NCBI GenBank assembly: GCA_964415045.1
Contig: CAYPZL010000102.1
Coordinates: forward strand, 1 to 19,798
Source of the DNA: CAYPZL01 sp964415045
GTDB lineage: Bacteria > Planctomycetota > Phycisphaerae > Sedimentisphaerales > Anaerobacaceae
Reading direction: 5' to 3'
DNA length: 19,798 nucleotides
Shown here: positions 1-7,571 of the stretch, one piece after another
Position numbering within the stretch: position 1 is the first letter of the stretch
Layout: each line of letters starts with the position of its first letter
Made by a program: the position numbers and the translations under genes
Notes under the pieces: model-generated
Told to the model about the DNA's origin: nothing
Database searches by the model: none
What the model saw: the letters and a program-made list of their open reading frames with translations, nothing else

Positions 1-57
1 GACAATACCACCAAAAAAATCCTACTTCATGCACGCTTGCCGAAATGACACGGTTTC

Positions 58-1347
58 TTATGCAGAGGAGGGGATTTTGTCTTTGGGGGTGGGGCGGCGT
101 TGGGATTGGGGGCGGGCTGGGGCGCCGTCGATTTCGCGGATGGGGGTGGGTGGTTCGGGGGGGGCGCCGGCGGCCTGGCAGCGGGTTTTTAGGTTGTCGA
201 GGACGTTCATGAAGTTGATGTAGGAATCGTAGGGGGTCTCGTAGGGGTTGAAGTACTTGTGGACGTCTCCGTCGGCGAAGTACTTGGTGCACATGTAGTA
301 GAAGTGGTCGGAGGTCTGGAGTCGTCGCCACTGGGCGAGGATCTCGGGGTCGCCGGTGGCCTTGACCATGCCCTTGAGCTGATAGAGGTCGTGGATCGCG
401 TTGTGCTGCATGGGATTGCCGAGCCAGGCGGACAGGTCGCGCTCGGTGTCGGCCCAACTGACTAAGTGCGGGACATCGATGGTGCCGACGGGCTCATAGG
501 CCGCAGCGACCTCGCTGGGGGTGCGAAAGTCGTTGTCGGGGTGCGTGAGGACCTCGCCAGGCAGGTGGCGGAGGAACTCGAAGATGCCGGTGTCTTCCCA
601 CTGGTGCTCGCCGAACGTCTCGTAGTCGATGAAGAGGTTGACGGTGTATCCGTCGCCGTTGACGGCGCTGACCCACTGGGCGAACTTGTCGGCGCTGAGC
701 GGCCACTCGGCCCAGTCGCGATTCGAGAAGCGAAAGGCGATGTCGTCGCTGAGGCGATAATTCTTCAGGAGCAGCTTCAGCGGCGAGTCGTTGGGCGGGC
801 GGTAGACGTAGTTGGGGCTGCGATAGCCGAGGACGTGGTCGGCCCCTTCGGCCAGGATGGCGTCGAAGCCGCCGATCTTCTCGACCAGGGCGGCGATCTC
901 GTTGCTGTAGATCAGCTCGGTGTTGCGGAACACGCGCGGGGTTTGGCCGAAGAGCTTGCGGGTGATGTCCCCATGGGCGCGGACCTGCTCGGCGAACTCC
1001 TCGGGGCAATACAGGGCGCTGAGGCTGTGGTAATAGGTCTCGCCGAGGAACTCGACGCAGCCGGTCCGGGCTAATTGCTGGAAGCTCTCCAGGACCTCCG
1101 GGGCGTAGTCGCGGAGCTGTTCCAGGACCACGCCGGTAATGCTGTAGGAGACTTTGAAGCGGCCTTCGTGCCGCTCGATCAGCTCGAGCATGAGGCGGTT
1201 GGCGGGCAGATAGCACTTTCGCGCGACCTTCCGGCAGATCTCGCGGTTCTTGTCCTCGTCGAAGTAATGCTCGTCGGCGTCGAAGATCGTGTAGTGTCGC
1301 AGCCGGTACGGCTGGTGAACCTGAAAATAGAAACAAACTGATGCCAT
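58..1347 (-). CDS. Glycoside hydrolase family 57 (alpha-amylase/glucanotransferase-like)
   Basis: Predicted retaining alpha-glucan hydrolase or 4-alpha-glucanotransferase of family GH57, 429 aa, with no signal peptide and therefore cytoplasmic. The five GH57 regions can be followed: HQP near the N-terminus (residues 11-13); 'EFLGETYYHSL' (about 99-109); 'RNTELIYS' with the probable nucleophile Glu144; 'IDYETFGEH' with the probable acid/base Asp241; and 'DVPHLVSWADTERDLSAWLG' as the last region. The final ~40 residues are Pro/Arg-rich and look disordered. The ATG start abuts the TAG stop of the upstream glycosyltransferase, and its GGAGG ribosome site lies inside the end of that gene, so the two are translationally coupled. 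Pairing of GH57 with a glycogen-synthase-like transferase is a known arrangement and points to glycogen/alpha-glucan turnover. The family is secure; exact substrate (amylase, branching or transferase activity) cannot be told from sequence alone. Confidence 0.9.
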   Translation of the reverse strand: MASVCFYFQVHQPYRLRHYTIFDADEHYFDEDKNREICRKVARKCYLPANRLMLELIERHEGRFKVSYSITGVVLEQLRDYAPEVLESFQQLARTGCVEFLGETYYHSLSALYCPEEFAEQVRAHGDITRKLFGQTPRVFRNTELIYSNEIAALVEKIGGFDAILAEGADHVLGYRSPNYVYRPPNDSPLKLLLKNYRLSDDIAFRFSNRDWAEWPLSADKFAQWVSAVNGDGYTVNLFIDYETFGEHQWEDTGIFEFLRHLPGEVLTHPDNDFRTPSEVAAAYEPVGTIDVPHLVSWADTERDLSAWLGNPMQHNAIHDLYQLKGMVKATGDPEILAQWRRLQTSDHFYYMCTKYFADGDVHKYFNPYETPYDSYINFMNVLDNLKTRCQAAGAPPEPPTPIREIDGAPARPQSQRRPTPKDKIPSSA

Positions 1348-2646
1348 CTATACCTCCGTGTGGCCGGTTGCTCCTGTCCTTTGCAGGAGGTCGTGATAAA
1401 TCCGGTTGATTCGCAGCGCCGACTCTTCCCAGCGGAATTTGAACGCTTCCATACGGCCCTCGGTGCGCAGGGTCTTCTGCAACGGCGCGTAGCGCAGGAC
1501 CGCGACCATCTTGTTCGCCATCTCGTTGACGTCCCAGAAGTCCACCTTCAGGGCGTTGTGAAAGGCCTCGGCGATGCCGCTTTGCTTGCTCACCAGGACC
1601 GGGACGTTGTGCTCGAGGGCTTCGAGCGGGGCGATGCCGAACGGCTCGGAGACCGAGGGCATGACGTACAAATCCGCCATCTCGTAGGCCTTGTCCACCT
1701 CGTCGCCGCGCAGGAAGCGGGTGAAGAAGACGCGGTGGCCGATGCCAAGCTCGGCGGCCATCTCGATACTGCGGTAGAGCAGATCGCCGTCACCGGCCAT
1801 GACGAACTTGACGTCCTCCATCTTGTCGAACACCTTTTGGGCCGCCTGCAGAAAGTACTCCGGGCCTTTTTGCCTGGTGATTCGGCCGAGGAAGAGGACG
1901 ACCTTTTCCGGCCTGGCCGCTTGCGGCAGCGGCGGGGGCTCATGGCCGTGATCGTGGAACTCGATCCCGTTATACACGACCTCGATCTTCTCCGGTTCGA
2001 CGCCGTAGCGGTTGACGATGATATTCTTCGTGTAGCGGCTGACCGCGATGACCTTGTCGGCGGCGGCCATGGCGTATCGCTCGATGTCGTAGACGTACTG
2101 GTTGACGTCCTGGCCGCTGCGGTCGAATTCGGTCGAGTGGACCTGCACGATCAGCGGCTTGCCGGTCTCGGCGGCCAGCGTCAGGGCGGCGGGAAACGTC
2201 ATCCAGTCGTGGGCGTGGATCAGGTCGAACTCCTCGGCGCGGGCCACTTTCAGGACGCGCTCGGCGTAGAGCTGGACTTCGAGGCCGATGTCGGGGCCGT
2301 AGTTGCCGTCGGCGTCCCCGGATATTCCATCGGCCAGCAGGGCGGTCGCGGCGCGGCGCCGGCCGTTGCCGGCGGCCAGTCCCGGTCGGCCGTAGGGCGT
2401 CAGGGTCGAAGGGACGGCGCGGAAGCGGATGTGCCGGAAGCCCGCCTCGCATTCGGCGGAGGCGCCGATGACGGCCAGCGCCCCGGAAGCGGCGGTGCGG
2501 GGGGCGGCCGTGGCCCGGGGAAGGACGAAAATCACCGGCATGCCGAGGCGATCCATCGCTTTGGTGAGCCCGTAGCAGGCCGTACCGAGGCCGCCGCTGA
2601 TGAACGGGGGAAACTCCCAGCCCAGCATGAGCGTCCTGATCTTCAC
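1348..2646 (-). CDS. GT4/GT5-type glycosyltransferase, glycogen synthase-like
   Basis: Predicted GT-B fold retaining glycosyltransferase, 432 aa from the chosen start, probably transferring glucose from a nucleotide sugar to an alpha-glucan. The N-terminal 'WEFPPFISGGLG' resembles the donor/acceptor loop of glycogen synthase-type enzymes. The C-terminal half has 'GRITRQKGPEYFLQAA' and the E-x7-E motif 'EPFGIAPLE' (Glu334 and Glu342), the nucleotide-sugar signature of GT4. The frame is open further upstream to a TTG at 2682, but GTG at 2646 is preferred because AGGGAGGA sits 7 nt before it; the protein then begins 'MKIRTLMLGWEFPP'. It is the first gene of a two-gene unit with the GH57 enzyme, transcribed away from fbaB. 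It could instead make another oligosaccharide; the GH57 neighbour is the argument for glycogen. Confidence 0.88.
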   Translation of the reverse strand: MKIRTLMLGWEFPPFISGGLGTACYGLTKAMDRLGMPVIFVLPRATAAPRTAASGALAVIGASAECEAGFRHIRFRAVPSTLTPYGRPGLAAGNGRRRAATALLADGISGDADGNYGPDIGLEVQLYAERVLKVARAEEFDLIHAHDWMTFPAALTLAAETGKPLIVQVHSTEFDRSGQDVNQYVYDIERYAMAAADKVIAVSRYTKNIIVNRYGVEPEKIEVVYNGIEFHDHGHEPPPLPQAARPEKVVLFLGRITRQKGPEYFLQAAQKVFDKMEDVKFVMAGDGDLLYRSIEMAAELGIGHRVFFTRFLRGDEVDKAYEMADLYVMPSVSEPFGIAPLEALEHNVPVLVSKQSGIAEAFHNALKVDFWDVNEMANKMVAVLRYAPLQKTLRTEGRMEAFKFRWEESALRINRIYHDLLQRTGATGHTEV

Positions 2647-2986
2647 CTGTCGTTCCTCCCTGAGCGGTACGGCCGGACTCAAAGCAGTGTTTTCTCGTGA
2701 TGCAGCCGGATTTTTCCGCCTCGCGGGCGCCGGCGGCCGAATGGGTTCCTGACAACCGCCGCCGGGGCTGCTGAACTCAAAACTACCAGATTTATCACGT
2801 CGGTCAACGGGATTGTCCGAACATTCCCTCGCTCTTATGAGAAATTCACGTCGGGCCGGCCATCATGACGCGGATTGCGCTGATTTGCTGCTTTGCACTT
2901 TGCGGCCCGGCGCGTATATTGTGACGGAAATCAGGAAGACATGTGACACGGATTATGATGACGTTGCGTTTTGGAAGGAGAGAGAC
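2647..2986. other. Divergent intergenic region between the glucan operon and fbaB
   Basis: About 340 bp separating two divergently transcribed units. The plus-strand half contains the fbaB promoter described separately. For the minus-strand operon the best candidate -35 is TTGACC (complement of 2802-2807), but no convincing -10 follows at the right spacing, so that promoter remains unassigned. The section 2720-2765 is very GC-rich with several overlapping GGC/GCC inverted repeats and no T-run. The open plus frame upstream of 2987 is judged non-coding because a strong ribosome site occurs only at 2987. Confidence 0.5.
2893..2920 (+). promoter_or_regulatory. Sigma70-like promoter of fbaB
   Basis: TTGCAC at 2893-2898 and TATATT at 2915-2920 are separated by 16 bp and lie 66 bp upstream of the fbaB start codon. 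Both hexamers match the housekeeping consensus at five of six positions. The call rests on sequence match and position only. Confidence 0.55.
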
Positions 2987-4039
2987 ATGAGCGATGAGAT
3001 CGTCAGGATTTTAGGTGCGGATGCGGATGAGTTGTTGAGCCACGAGTGCCGGACGGTGCCGAAGGAGATGCTGCATCTTCCCGGCCCGGCGTTCATCGAC
3101 GAGGTGTTCTCGGCGACGGACCGGCCGCCGGCGGTGCTGCGGAACCTCCAGATGGTCTTCGATCACGGCCGGCTGGGCGGAACCGGCTACCTCTCGATTT
3201 TGCCGGTGGACCAGGGGATTGAGCATTCGGCGGGCGCCTCGTTCGCTCCCAACCCGATTTACTTCGACCCGGAGAACATCGTCAAGCTGGCCGTCGAGGG
3301 CCAATGCAACGCGGTTGCTTCGACCCTGGGCGTCCTGGGGGCCGTGGCGCGGCGGTACGCCCACAAGATCCCGTTTATCGTCAAGATCAATCACAACGAA
3401 TTCCTGAGCTACCCGAATTCGTTCGATCAGAGGCTGTTTGCCTCGGTGGAGCAGGCGTTCAACCTCGGGGCGGTGGCGGTCGGGGCCACGGTATACTACG
3501 GCTCGGAGGAGTCACGACGGCAGATCGAGGAAGTCTCCGAGGCGTTCGAGCGGGCGCACGAGCTGGGGATGTTCACCGTGCTCTGGGCGTATCTGCGCAA
3601 CAACGGGTTCAAGAAGGACGGAGTGGACTACAATACGTCCGCCGATTTGAGCGGGCAGGCCAACCATCTGGCGGTGACCATCGAGGCCGACATCGTCAAG
3701 CAGAAGCAGCCCACCTGCAACGGAGGCTACACGGCCGTCGATTTCGGCAAGACCCACCCGGGCGTCTACGAGAAGCTGACGTCGGAGCATCCCATCGACC
3801 TGACGCGGTACCAGTTGGTTAACTGCTACATGGGCCGGGTCCCGATGATCAATTCGGGCGGCCCCTCGGGCGACAACGACTTGCAGCAGGTGGTCAAGAC
3901 GGCGGTGATCAACAAGCGCGCCGGCGGCACGGGCCTCATCACGGGCCGCAAAGCCTTCCAGAAGCCGATGGAAGAGGGCGTCGCCCTGCTGTCGGCGGTG
4001 CAGGACGTGTACTTGGCCAAAGAAATCGCCGTGGCCTGA
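2987..4039 (+). CDS. fbaB: Class I fructose-bisphosphate aldolase (FbaB/DhnA type)
   Basis: Reversible cleavage of fructose-1,6-bisphosphate to dihydroxyacetone phosphate and glyceraldehyde-3-phosphate through a lysine Schiff base, in cytoplasmic glycolysis/gluconeogenesis. The 350-aa product is collinear with E. coli FbaB as remembered, which has the same length: 'GTGYLSILPVDQG' (65-77), 'EHSAGASFA', 'KINHNE', 'GSEESRRQIEE', 'LWAYLRN', and 'ADIVKQK' containing the probable Schiff-base Lys238. Start ATG at 2987 is fixed by GGAAGGAGAG just upstream and by the start of similarity; the same frame runs open to 2813 without a ribosome site. The gene is single, with its own promoter, and is divergent from the alpha-glucan genes, which fits a shared role in storage-carbon flux. 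No strong terminator was seen downstream. Confidence 0.96.
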   Translation: MSDEIVRILGADADELLSHECRTVPKEMLHLPGPAFIDEVFSATDRPPAVLRNLQMVFDHGRLGGTGYLSILPVDQGIEHSAGASFAPNPIYFDPENIVKLAVEGQCNAVASTLGVLGAVARRYAHKIPFIVKINHNEFLSYPNSFDQRLFASVEQAFNLGAVAVGATVYYGSEESRRQIEEVSEAFERAHELGMFTVLWAYLRNNGFKKDGVDYNTSADLSGQANHLAVTIEADIVKQKQPTCNGGYTAVDFGKTHPGVYEKLTSEHPIDLTRYQLVNCYMGRVPMINSGGPSGDNDLQQVVKTAVINKRAGGTGLITGRKAFQKPMEEGVALLSAVQDVYLAKEIAVA

Positions 4040-4363
4040 GAGAGCGGTTTGTTCGGCGGGGCAGGACCAGGCGGATTGGCGCGTTCTGGGGCCTTTCCGG
4101 CGGGCGTATTGGCTGTATTTGGGCCCAAAAGCGATGAATTCGTTGCCTCGAATGTGGTGCTACTGCCAGTGGACGTGCAGGAGCGCCGATGATGAGGTCA
4201 AATGGCAAATCCCTGATTGCGCAGAGCCAGGAAGTCGATCCTGTCGGTACGGACGTGCACCGCATCCGAAATATTTATATCCCGTGTCCGACTACATTGG
4301 CGTAGAATTGGGTGGTTGTGTTTCAACGACGAAACCGTGATACCCGATTTGGGGGCCAGGCTC
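4040..4363. other. Intergenic region after fbaB
   Basis: 324 bp with no gene I can support. It contains a perfect 12-bp palindrome TTTGGGCCCAAA at 4118-4129 and an AT-rich patch at 4270-4282. Neither can be tied to a function: the palindrome lacks a T-run, so it is not a convincing terminator, and no -35/-10 pair of good quality precedes the next gene. Short open frames here lack ribosome sites. Confidence 0.4.
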
Positions 4364-4561
4364 ATGGATACGGTGATTCGTTTTGTGGAAGCTCTGGAGT
4401 TCTGGGGCTGGATCGCGATTGTCGTCGTTGCCGGTCTTAGCATCGAAGGCATCGTCACGGTCAAGCGCATGCAAATCAAGCATGCCGAGCGGATGGCGAA
4501 GATTGAGCATGGAATGGATCCAGGCAATGAAACCGAAGCTTACAAGAAGGATGAAGTATAG
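4364..4561 (+). CDS. Small single-span membrane protein, unknown function
   Basis: A 65-aa protein starting MDTVIRF. It has one hydrophobic helix at about residues 14-34 (FWGWIAIVVVAG, then LSIEGIVTV), followed by a charged amphipathic tail containing 'KHAERMAKIEHGMDP'. That tail resembles the 'ERMAMIEKGMDP' type motif found after the membrane helix in several bacterial small membrane proteins (for example DUF6249-like), which supports it being a real gene. A short G-rich stretch at 4351-4360 may serve as ribosome site, though it is not a strong one. The frame extends upstream to 4217, but those residues look random and the hydrophobic/charged architecture begins at 4364. Function is unknown. 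Its 3' end overlaps the antisense open frame of the adjacent remnant. Confidence 0.6.
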   Translation: MDTVIRFVEALEFWGWIAIVVVAGLSIEGIVTVKRMQIKHAERMAKIEHGMDPGNETEAYKKDEV

Positions 4562-5464
4562 AGCTCCCCCCGATCCGGCACGCTGGGGTCAATGTCATCA
4601 TCGTGCAGTAATCGCCTCGATCCACCACGCAATCGAGATTGATATCTCCATCCAGGGGTTCCCAATCCGGCTGCGACTGGGCTGCGGCGCAGTGATCGCT
4701 GTAAACATTGATCGTCAGGGTGTCAGTGCCCTGGTATTCGCCGTCATCGGCCTGCAGTTGCAGAACGTACTGACCCACCGCAGAGAGGGTAATGGTCGTG
4801 TCCAAGGCCGCAGGATCGGCAATCACAGCGTCGAGGTTATTGGGATCGTCTGGCTCGGAAACCACGGTCCAAACCGTGCTCGTAGGATCGGCATCGATCA
4901 CAGCTCCGGCCAGTGCCACGTCTGCACTACCGTTGTCCAACCAGGTAAGTACATCTTCACCGGCCTCGACTTCGGGAGGTGTATTGTCTGCCAGGAAACT
5001 GAAAATGGGCCCCAAACGTGGATTGTCGTTGGGATCGTCACCGCCGAGATAGACATCGACGGCCCAATAGTACCGTGTCTTTGGTTGCACCTGCGCGACA
5101 ACGGAAGTCACGTTCTGCTCGCTGACAAGCTGCATGGCGGCGATGGCTGCCGGATCGTTAAACTGTTTCAGGACCTCGTAGTCGTCGGTAAGGTAGACGT
5201 CAACCCGCACCGGCTGACCGGGCGTGCACGGATCAGGCAATGTCCAGCTCAGCACCACCTGGCCAGGGGACACGATACCACCGTCGGCCGGAGACGGATG
5301 AAGCTTGTGGACAGCCTTGACTATGGTTTCGTCATTGACGGCGTTGCCGGGTTCCAGCATGTCAAAGTTATCGGCAATGTTGATCGTTCCACCGGTCGAT
5401 TGCTCTGCCGGGACAAGGGTTTGGCTTGTATTTTTGGCGGATGAGCCTAAGATAATAATCGTGT
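4476..5464 (-). pseudogene. Remnant of a secreted FN3/PKD/dockerin-type protein
   Basis: A continuous minus-strand frame encodes recognisable extracellular modules. From the first ATG (5360) these are an FN3-like domain (about residues 25-125: 'GGIVSPGQVVLSWTLPDP', 'PKTRYYWAVDVYLGG'), a PKD/Ig-like domain (about 127-222: 'DNTPPEVEAGEDV', 'VGQYVLQLQADDGEYQGTD') and a dockerin-like calcium loop start ('DGDINLDCVVD'). After that loop the protein decays into residues unlike any dockerin and runs into the antisense of the small membrane gene. There is no signal peptide; coding-like sequence continues above 5360 without ATG, GTG or TTG until a stop near 5522. The first ATG has no ribosome site. The piece therefore lacks both ends. 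It also looks less GC-rich than its neighbours. A short expressed protein cannot be excluded. Confidence 0.6.
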
Positions 5465-5524
5465 TTGATAGGATTATGCCGTGAGGCGTTCGTATTGTGG
5501 CACGATTGTTTGGAGGCTGACGCT

Positions 5525-5824
5525 ATGTTTGAGACACTGGACAAGATGATGCTGGCGGGTCTTGGTGCGCTGTCGATGACCCGCGAACGCGCGGAGAAGG
5601 TTTTCGACGAGTACGTCAACAAGGGCCAAGCCGCCCGGGAGTCGCGCAGCGGGTTCGTCAAGGAAGTGATGGACGGCGCCGAGCGGACGCGGTCGGAGCT
5701 GGAGAAGCTGGTGTCCAGCCAGGTGCAGCAGACGGTGGACAGCCTCCAGTTGGCCAGCAAGGCCGACGTGCAGCGGCTGGAGCAGAAGCTGGACCAGTTG
5801 CTCGCGGCACGCGCGAAAGCGTAG
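5525..5824 (+). CDS. Phasin-like helical protein
   Basis: A 99-aa, strongly alpha-helical, charged protein beginning MFETLDKMMLAGLGALSMT. The pattern of a hydrophobic N-terminal segment ('MMLAGLGALSMTRERAEKV') followed by 'FDEYVNKGQA' and a C-terminal coiled coil ('ADVQRLEQKLDQLLAARAK') matches small phasin / polyhydroxyalkanoate granule-associated proteins. Those proteins coat hydrophobic granules or act as regulators of membrane-bound partners. GGAGG 8 nt upstream fixes the ATG at 5525; the same frame extends to 5465 without such a site. It lies 12 nt before the UbiB-family kinase gene. Small phasin-like proteins next to AarF/UbiB genes recur in other bacteria, so a functional pair is plausible. 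No PHA synthase is visible in the window, so a granule role is unproven. Confidence 0.7.
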   Translation: MFETLDKMMLAGLGALSMTRERAEKVFDEYVNKGQAARESRSGFVKEVMDGAERTRSELEKLVSSQVQQTVDSLQLASKADVQRLEQKLDQLLAARAKA

Positions 5825-5836
5825 CGGTCAGCGACG

Positions 5837-7525
5837 GTGCGTCGGTTGTATTTCAAGAGCCGTTTGCAGCGGTTGCGGCGTTATCGGCACATCATGGCCG
5901 TGCTGATGAAGTACGGCCTGGAGGAAGTGGCCGAGGCGTTCCGTTCGAGGGTCCTGGTACGCCTCGGGGAAAAGGCGGTGCCGCTGCGTGTCAAGCGGAC
6001 TGCGGGGGGGCACAGCCGTCCGGTCCGGCTGCGATTAGCCCTGGAGGAGATGGGGCCGACCTTCATCAAGTTCGGGCAACTGTTGAGCACGCGGCCCGAC
6101 CTCATTCCCGGCGAGTACATCCGCGAATTGGAGCATCTGCAGGACCAGGTCAAGCCCGATACGCCGGAGCGAATTCAGGCCGAGATCGAACGAGAATTGG
6201 ACGGGAAGGTTCAGGATATCTTTGCCAGCTTCGAGATGACGCCGCTTGCTGCCGGCAGTATTGCCCAGGTCCATCGAGCCACGACCCGCGAAGGGCAGGA
6301 CGTCGTCGTCAAAGTGCGTCGTTCCGGTATCGTCCAGGTCATCCAGGCCGAGTCGGAGATCCTGGAGGAGCTGGCAGGAATCCTCAAGATCACGCTGTTC
6401 GGGCACGAGACGATCGACCCTCGGCAAATGGTCAAGGAGTTTGCCGATGCCGTGGCGAAGGAAACCGATCTGGCCAATGAACGGCGCAACCTGTTGCGCT
6501 TTCGCCGGTGCTTCGCGGGCGATCCGACCGTGCACATCGCCGGCGTGTATGAAGAGTATTGCACCGCCGGCGTGCTGACGATGGAGTACATCGACGGCGT
6601 CAAGCCGGGCGATCCGGAACTCGTCAAGGCCCACGGCCTCGACTGCAAGGTCATCGCGCGGCGCAGTGCCGATTTCGTCCTGCACCAGATCTTCGATTTA
6701 GGCTTCTTCCACACAGACCCGCACCCGGGGAATTTCTTTCTGCTGCCCGACAACGTGGTCGCGCCCATCGACTTCGGCCAGGTGGCGCGGTTGTCGGCCC
6801 AGGACCGACGCATCTTCAACGAGATCGTGCTGGGCATCGTGGACGACGAGGCCGACCGCCTGGTCCGCAGCCTGGAGCGCGAAGGCATGCTCCACGAGCA
6901 GACCGATTTCGCCCGCTTGACGGCGGGCGCCGAGCAGCTCTTCGATTCGTTCCGCTACCTGCCTCTGCGGGACATCCCGTTCGGGCAGGTCGTCACCCAG
7001 ACCTTCGATCTGTTTCGCTCGAATCACGTCCAGCCGCCGGCGCAATTCACGCTCATGCTCAAGGCCATGGCGACGGTGGAGTCCTTCGCGCGGTCGCTGG
7101 ATTCCGAGTTCAACCTGATGGAGGCGCTCAAGCCGTACGCGCGGCGCGCCAGTCTGCGCGGCCTGGAGCCGAAGGAGATGTTCCGGCGCATGCGCCGGGT
7201 CGTGCAGGACGCCGGCGATTTGGCGTCGCGCCTGCCCGACGACGTGGACGTGATCCTGCGCAAATTCCGCCAGGGCAAATTCCAGGTCCGCGTGCACCAC
7301 GAGCACCTGGAGAATCTGAGCAAGACGGTGGACAAGGGCTCCAACCGCATCAGTTTCGCGTTGATTATCGCGGCCCTTCTGGTCGCCTCCAGCATGTTGG
7401 TGCCCCAGGAAGGCACCGTGCTGGGGCTGTTTAGGCTGCAGTCGATGGGGATTTTCGGCTATGTCATCGCCGCCATCATCGGTGTCTGGCTCGTGCTGTC
7501 GATTATCCGCAGCGGCCGGCTGTAA
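5837..7525 (+). CDS. ABC1/AarF/UbiB-family atypical protein kinase-like protein
   Basis: Membrane-associated member of the ABC1/ADCK/UbiB family (562 aa, usual length), linked in other bacteria to ubiquinone/isoprenoid lipid biosynthesis through ATPase or kinase-like activity. Visible motifs are the family-specific 'KFGQ' (78-81), the Ala-rich nucleotide loop 'AAGSIAQVH' (138-146), the ATP-binding Lys159 in 'VVVKVRR', 'KETDLANERRNLLRF', the catalytic loop 'HTDPHPGN' (from His292) and 'IDFG' with Asp312. Two C-terminal transmembrane helices follow ('FALIIAALLVASSMLV' and 'GYVIAAIIGVWLVLSII'). The start is taken as GTG 5837, with TTG 5846 as an alternative; neither has a strong ribosome site, and coupling to the preceding phasin-like gene is likely. 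No ubiquinone genes are adjacent, so the lipid substrate is unknown; I withhold a gene symbol. Confidence 0.92.
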   Translation: MRRLYFKSRLQRLRRYRHIMAVLMKYGLEEVAEAFRSRVLVRLGEKAVPLRVKRTAGGHSRPVRLRLALEEMGPTFIKFGQLLSTRPDLIPGEYIRELEHLQDQVKPDTPERIQAEIERELDGKVQDIFASFEMTPLAAGSIAQVHRATTREGQDVVVKVRRSGIVQVIQAESEILEELAGILKITLFGHETIDPRQMVKEFADAVAKETDLANERRNLLRFRRCFAGDPTVHIAGVYEEYCTAGVLTMEYIDGVKPGDPELVKAHGLDCKVIARRSADFVLHQIFDLGFFHTDPHPGNFFLLPDNVVAPIDFGQVARLSAQDRRIFNEIVLGIVDDEADRLVRSLEREGMLHEQTDFARLTAGAEQLFDSFRYLPLRDIPFGQVVTQTFDLFRSNHVQPPAQFTLMLKAMATVESFARSLDSEFNLMEALKPYARRASLRGLEPKEMFRRMRRVVQDAGDLASRLPDDVDVILRKFRQGKFQVRVHHEHLENLSKTVDKGSNRISFALIIAALLVASSMLVPQEGTVLGLFRLQSMGIFGYVIAAIIGVWLVLSIIRSGRL

Positions 7526-7571
7526 CGGGCGGCCGCGATGGAGACGAAAGTGTAGAGGAAAGGAAGTTGTC

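Noticed and set aside
1..57. T-run on the minus strand after the GH57 stop as an intrinsic terminator
   Set aside because: Seven T residues are present, but the preceding sequence forms no stem longer than about 3 bp.
466..1074. Long plus-strand frame opposite the GH57 gene
   Set aside because: Antisense shadow in high-GC DNA; low-complexity Val/Ala/Gly/Asp composition with no recognisable domain, while the minus strand has all GH57 motifs.
1360..2700. 446-codon plus-strand frame opposite the glycosyltransferase
   Set aside because: Mirror of a strongly coding minus strand (GT motifs present); composition is the typical antisense pattern.
2813..2986. Upstream in-frame extension of fbaB (58 extra residues)
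   Set aside because: No ribosome site at the upstream starts, and the extension covers the promoter; similarity to FbaB begins exactly at the ATG at 2987.
5426..5456. Possible promoter TTGTAT ... TAAGAT/GATAAT before the phasin-like gene
   Set aside because: AT-rich and in a sensible place, but the hexamers are poor at either spacing (16 or 19 bp).
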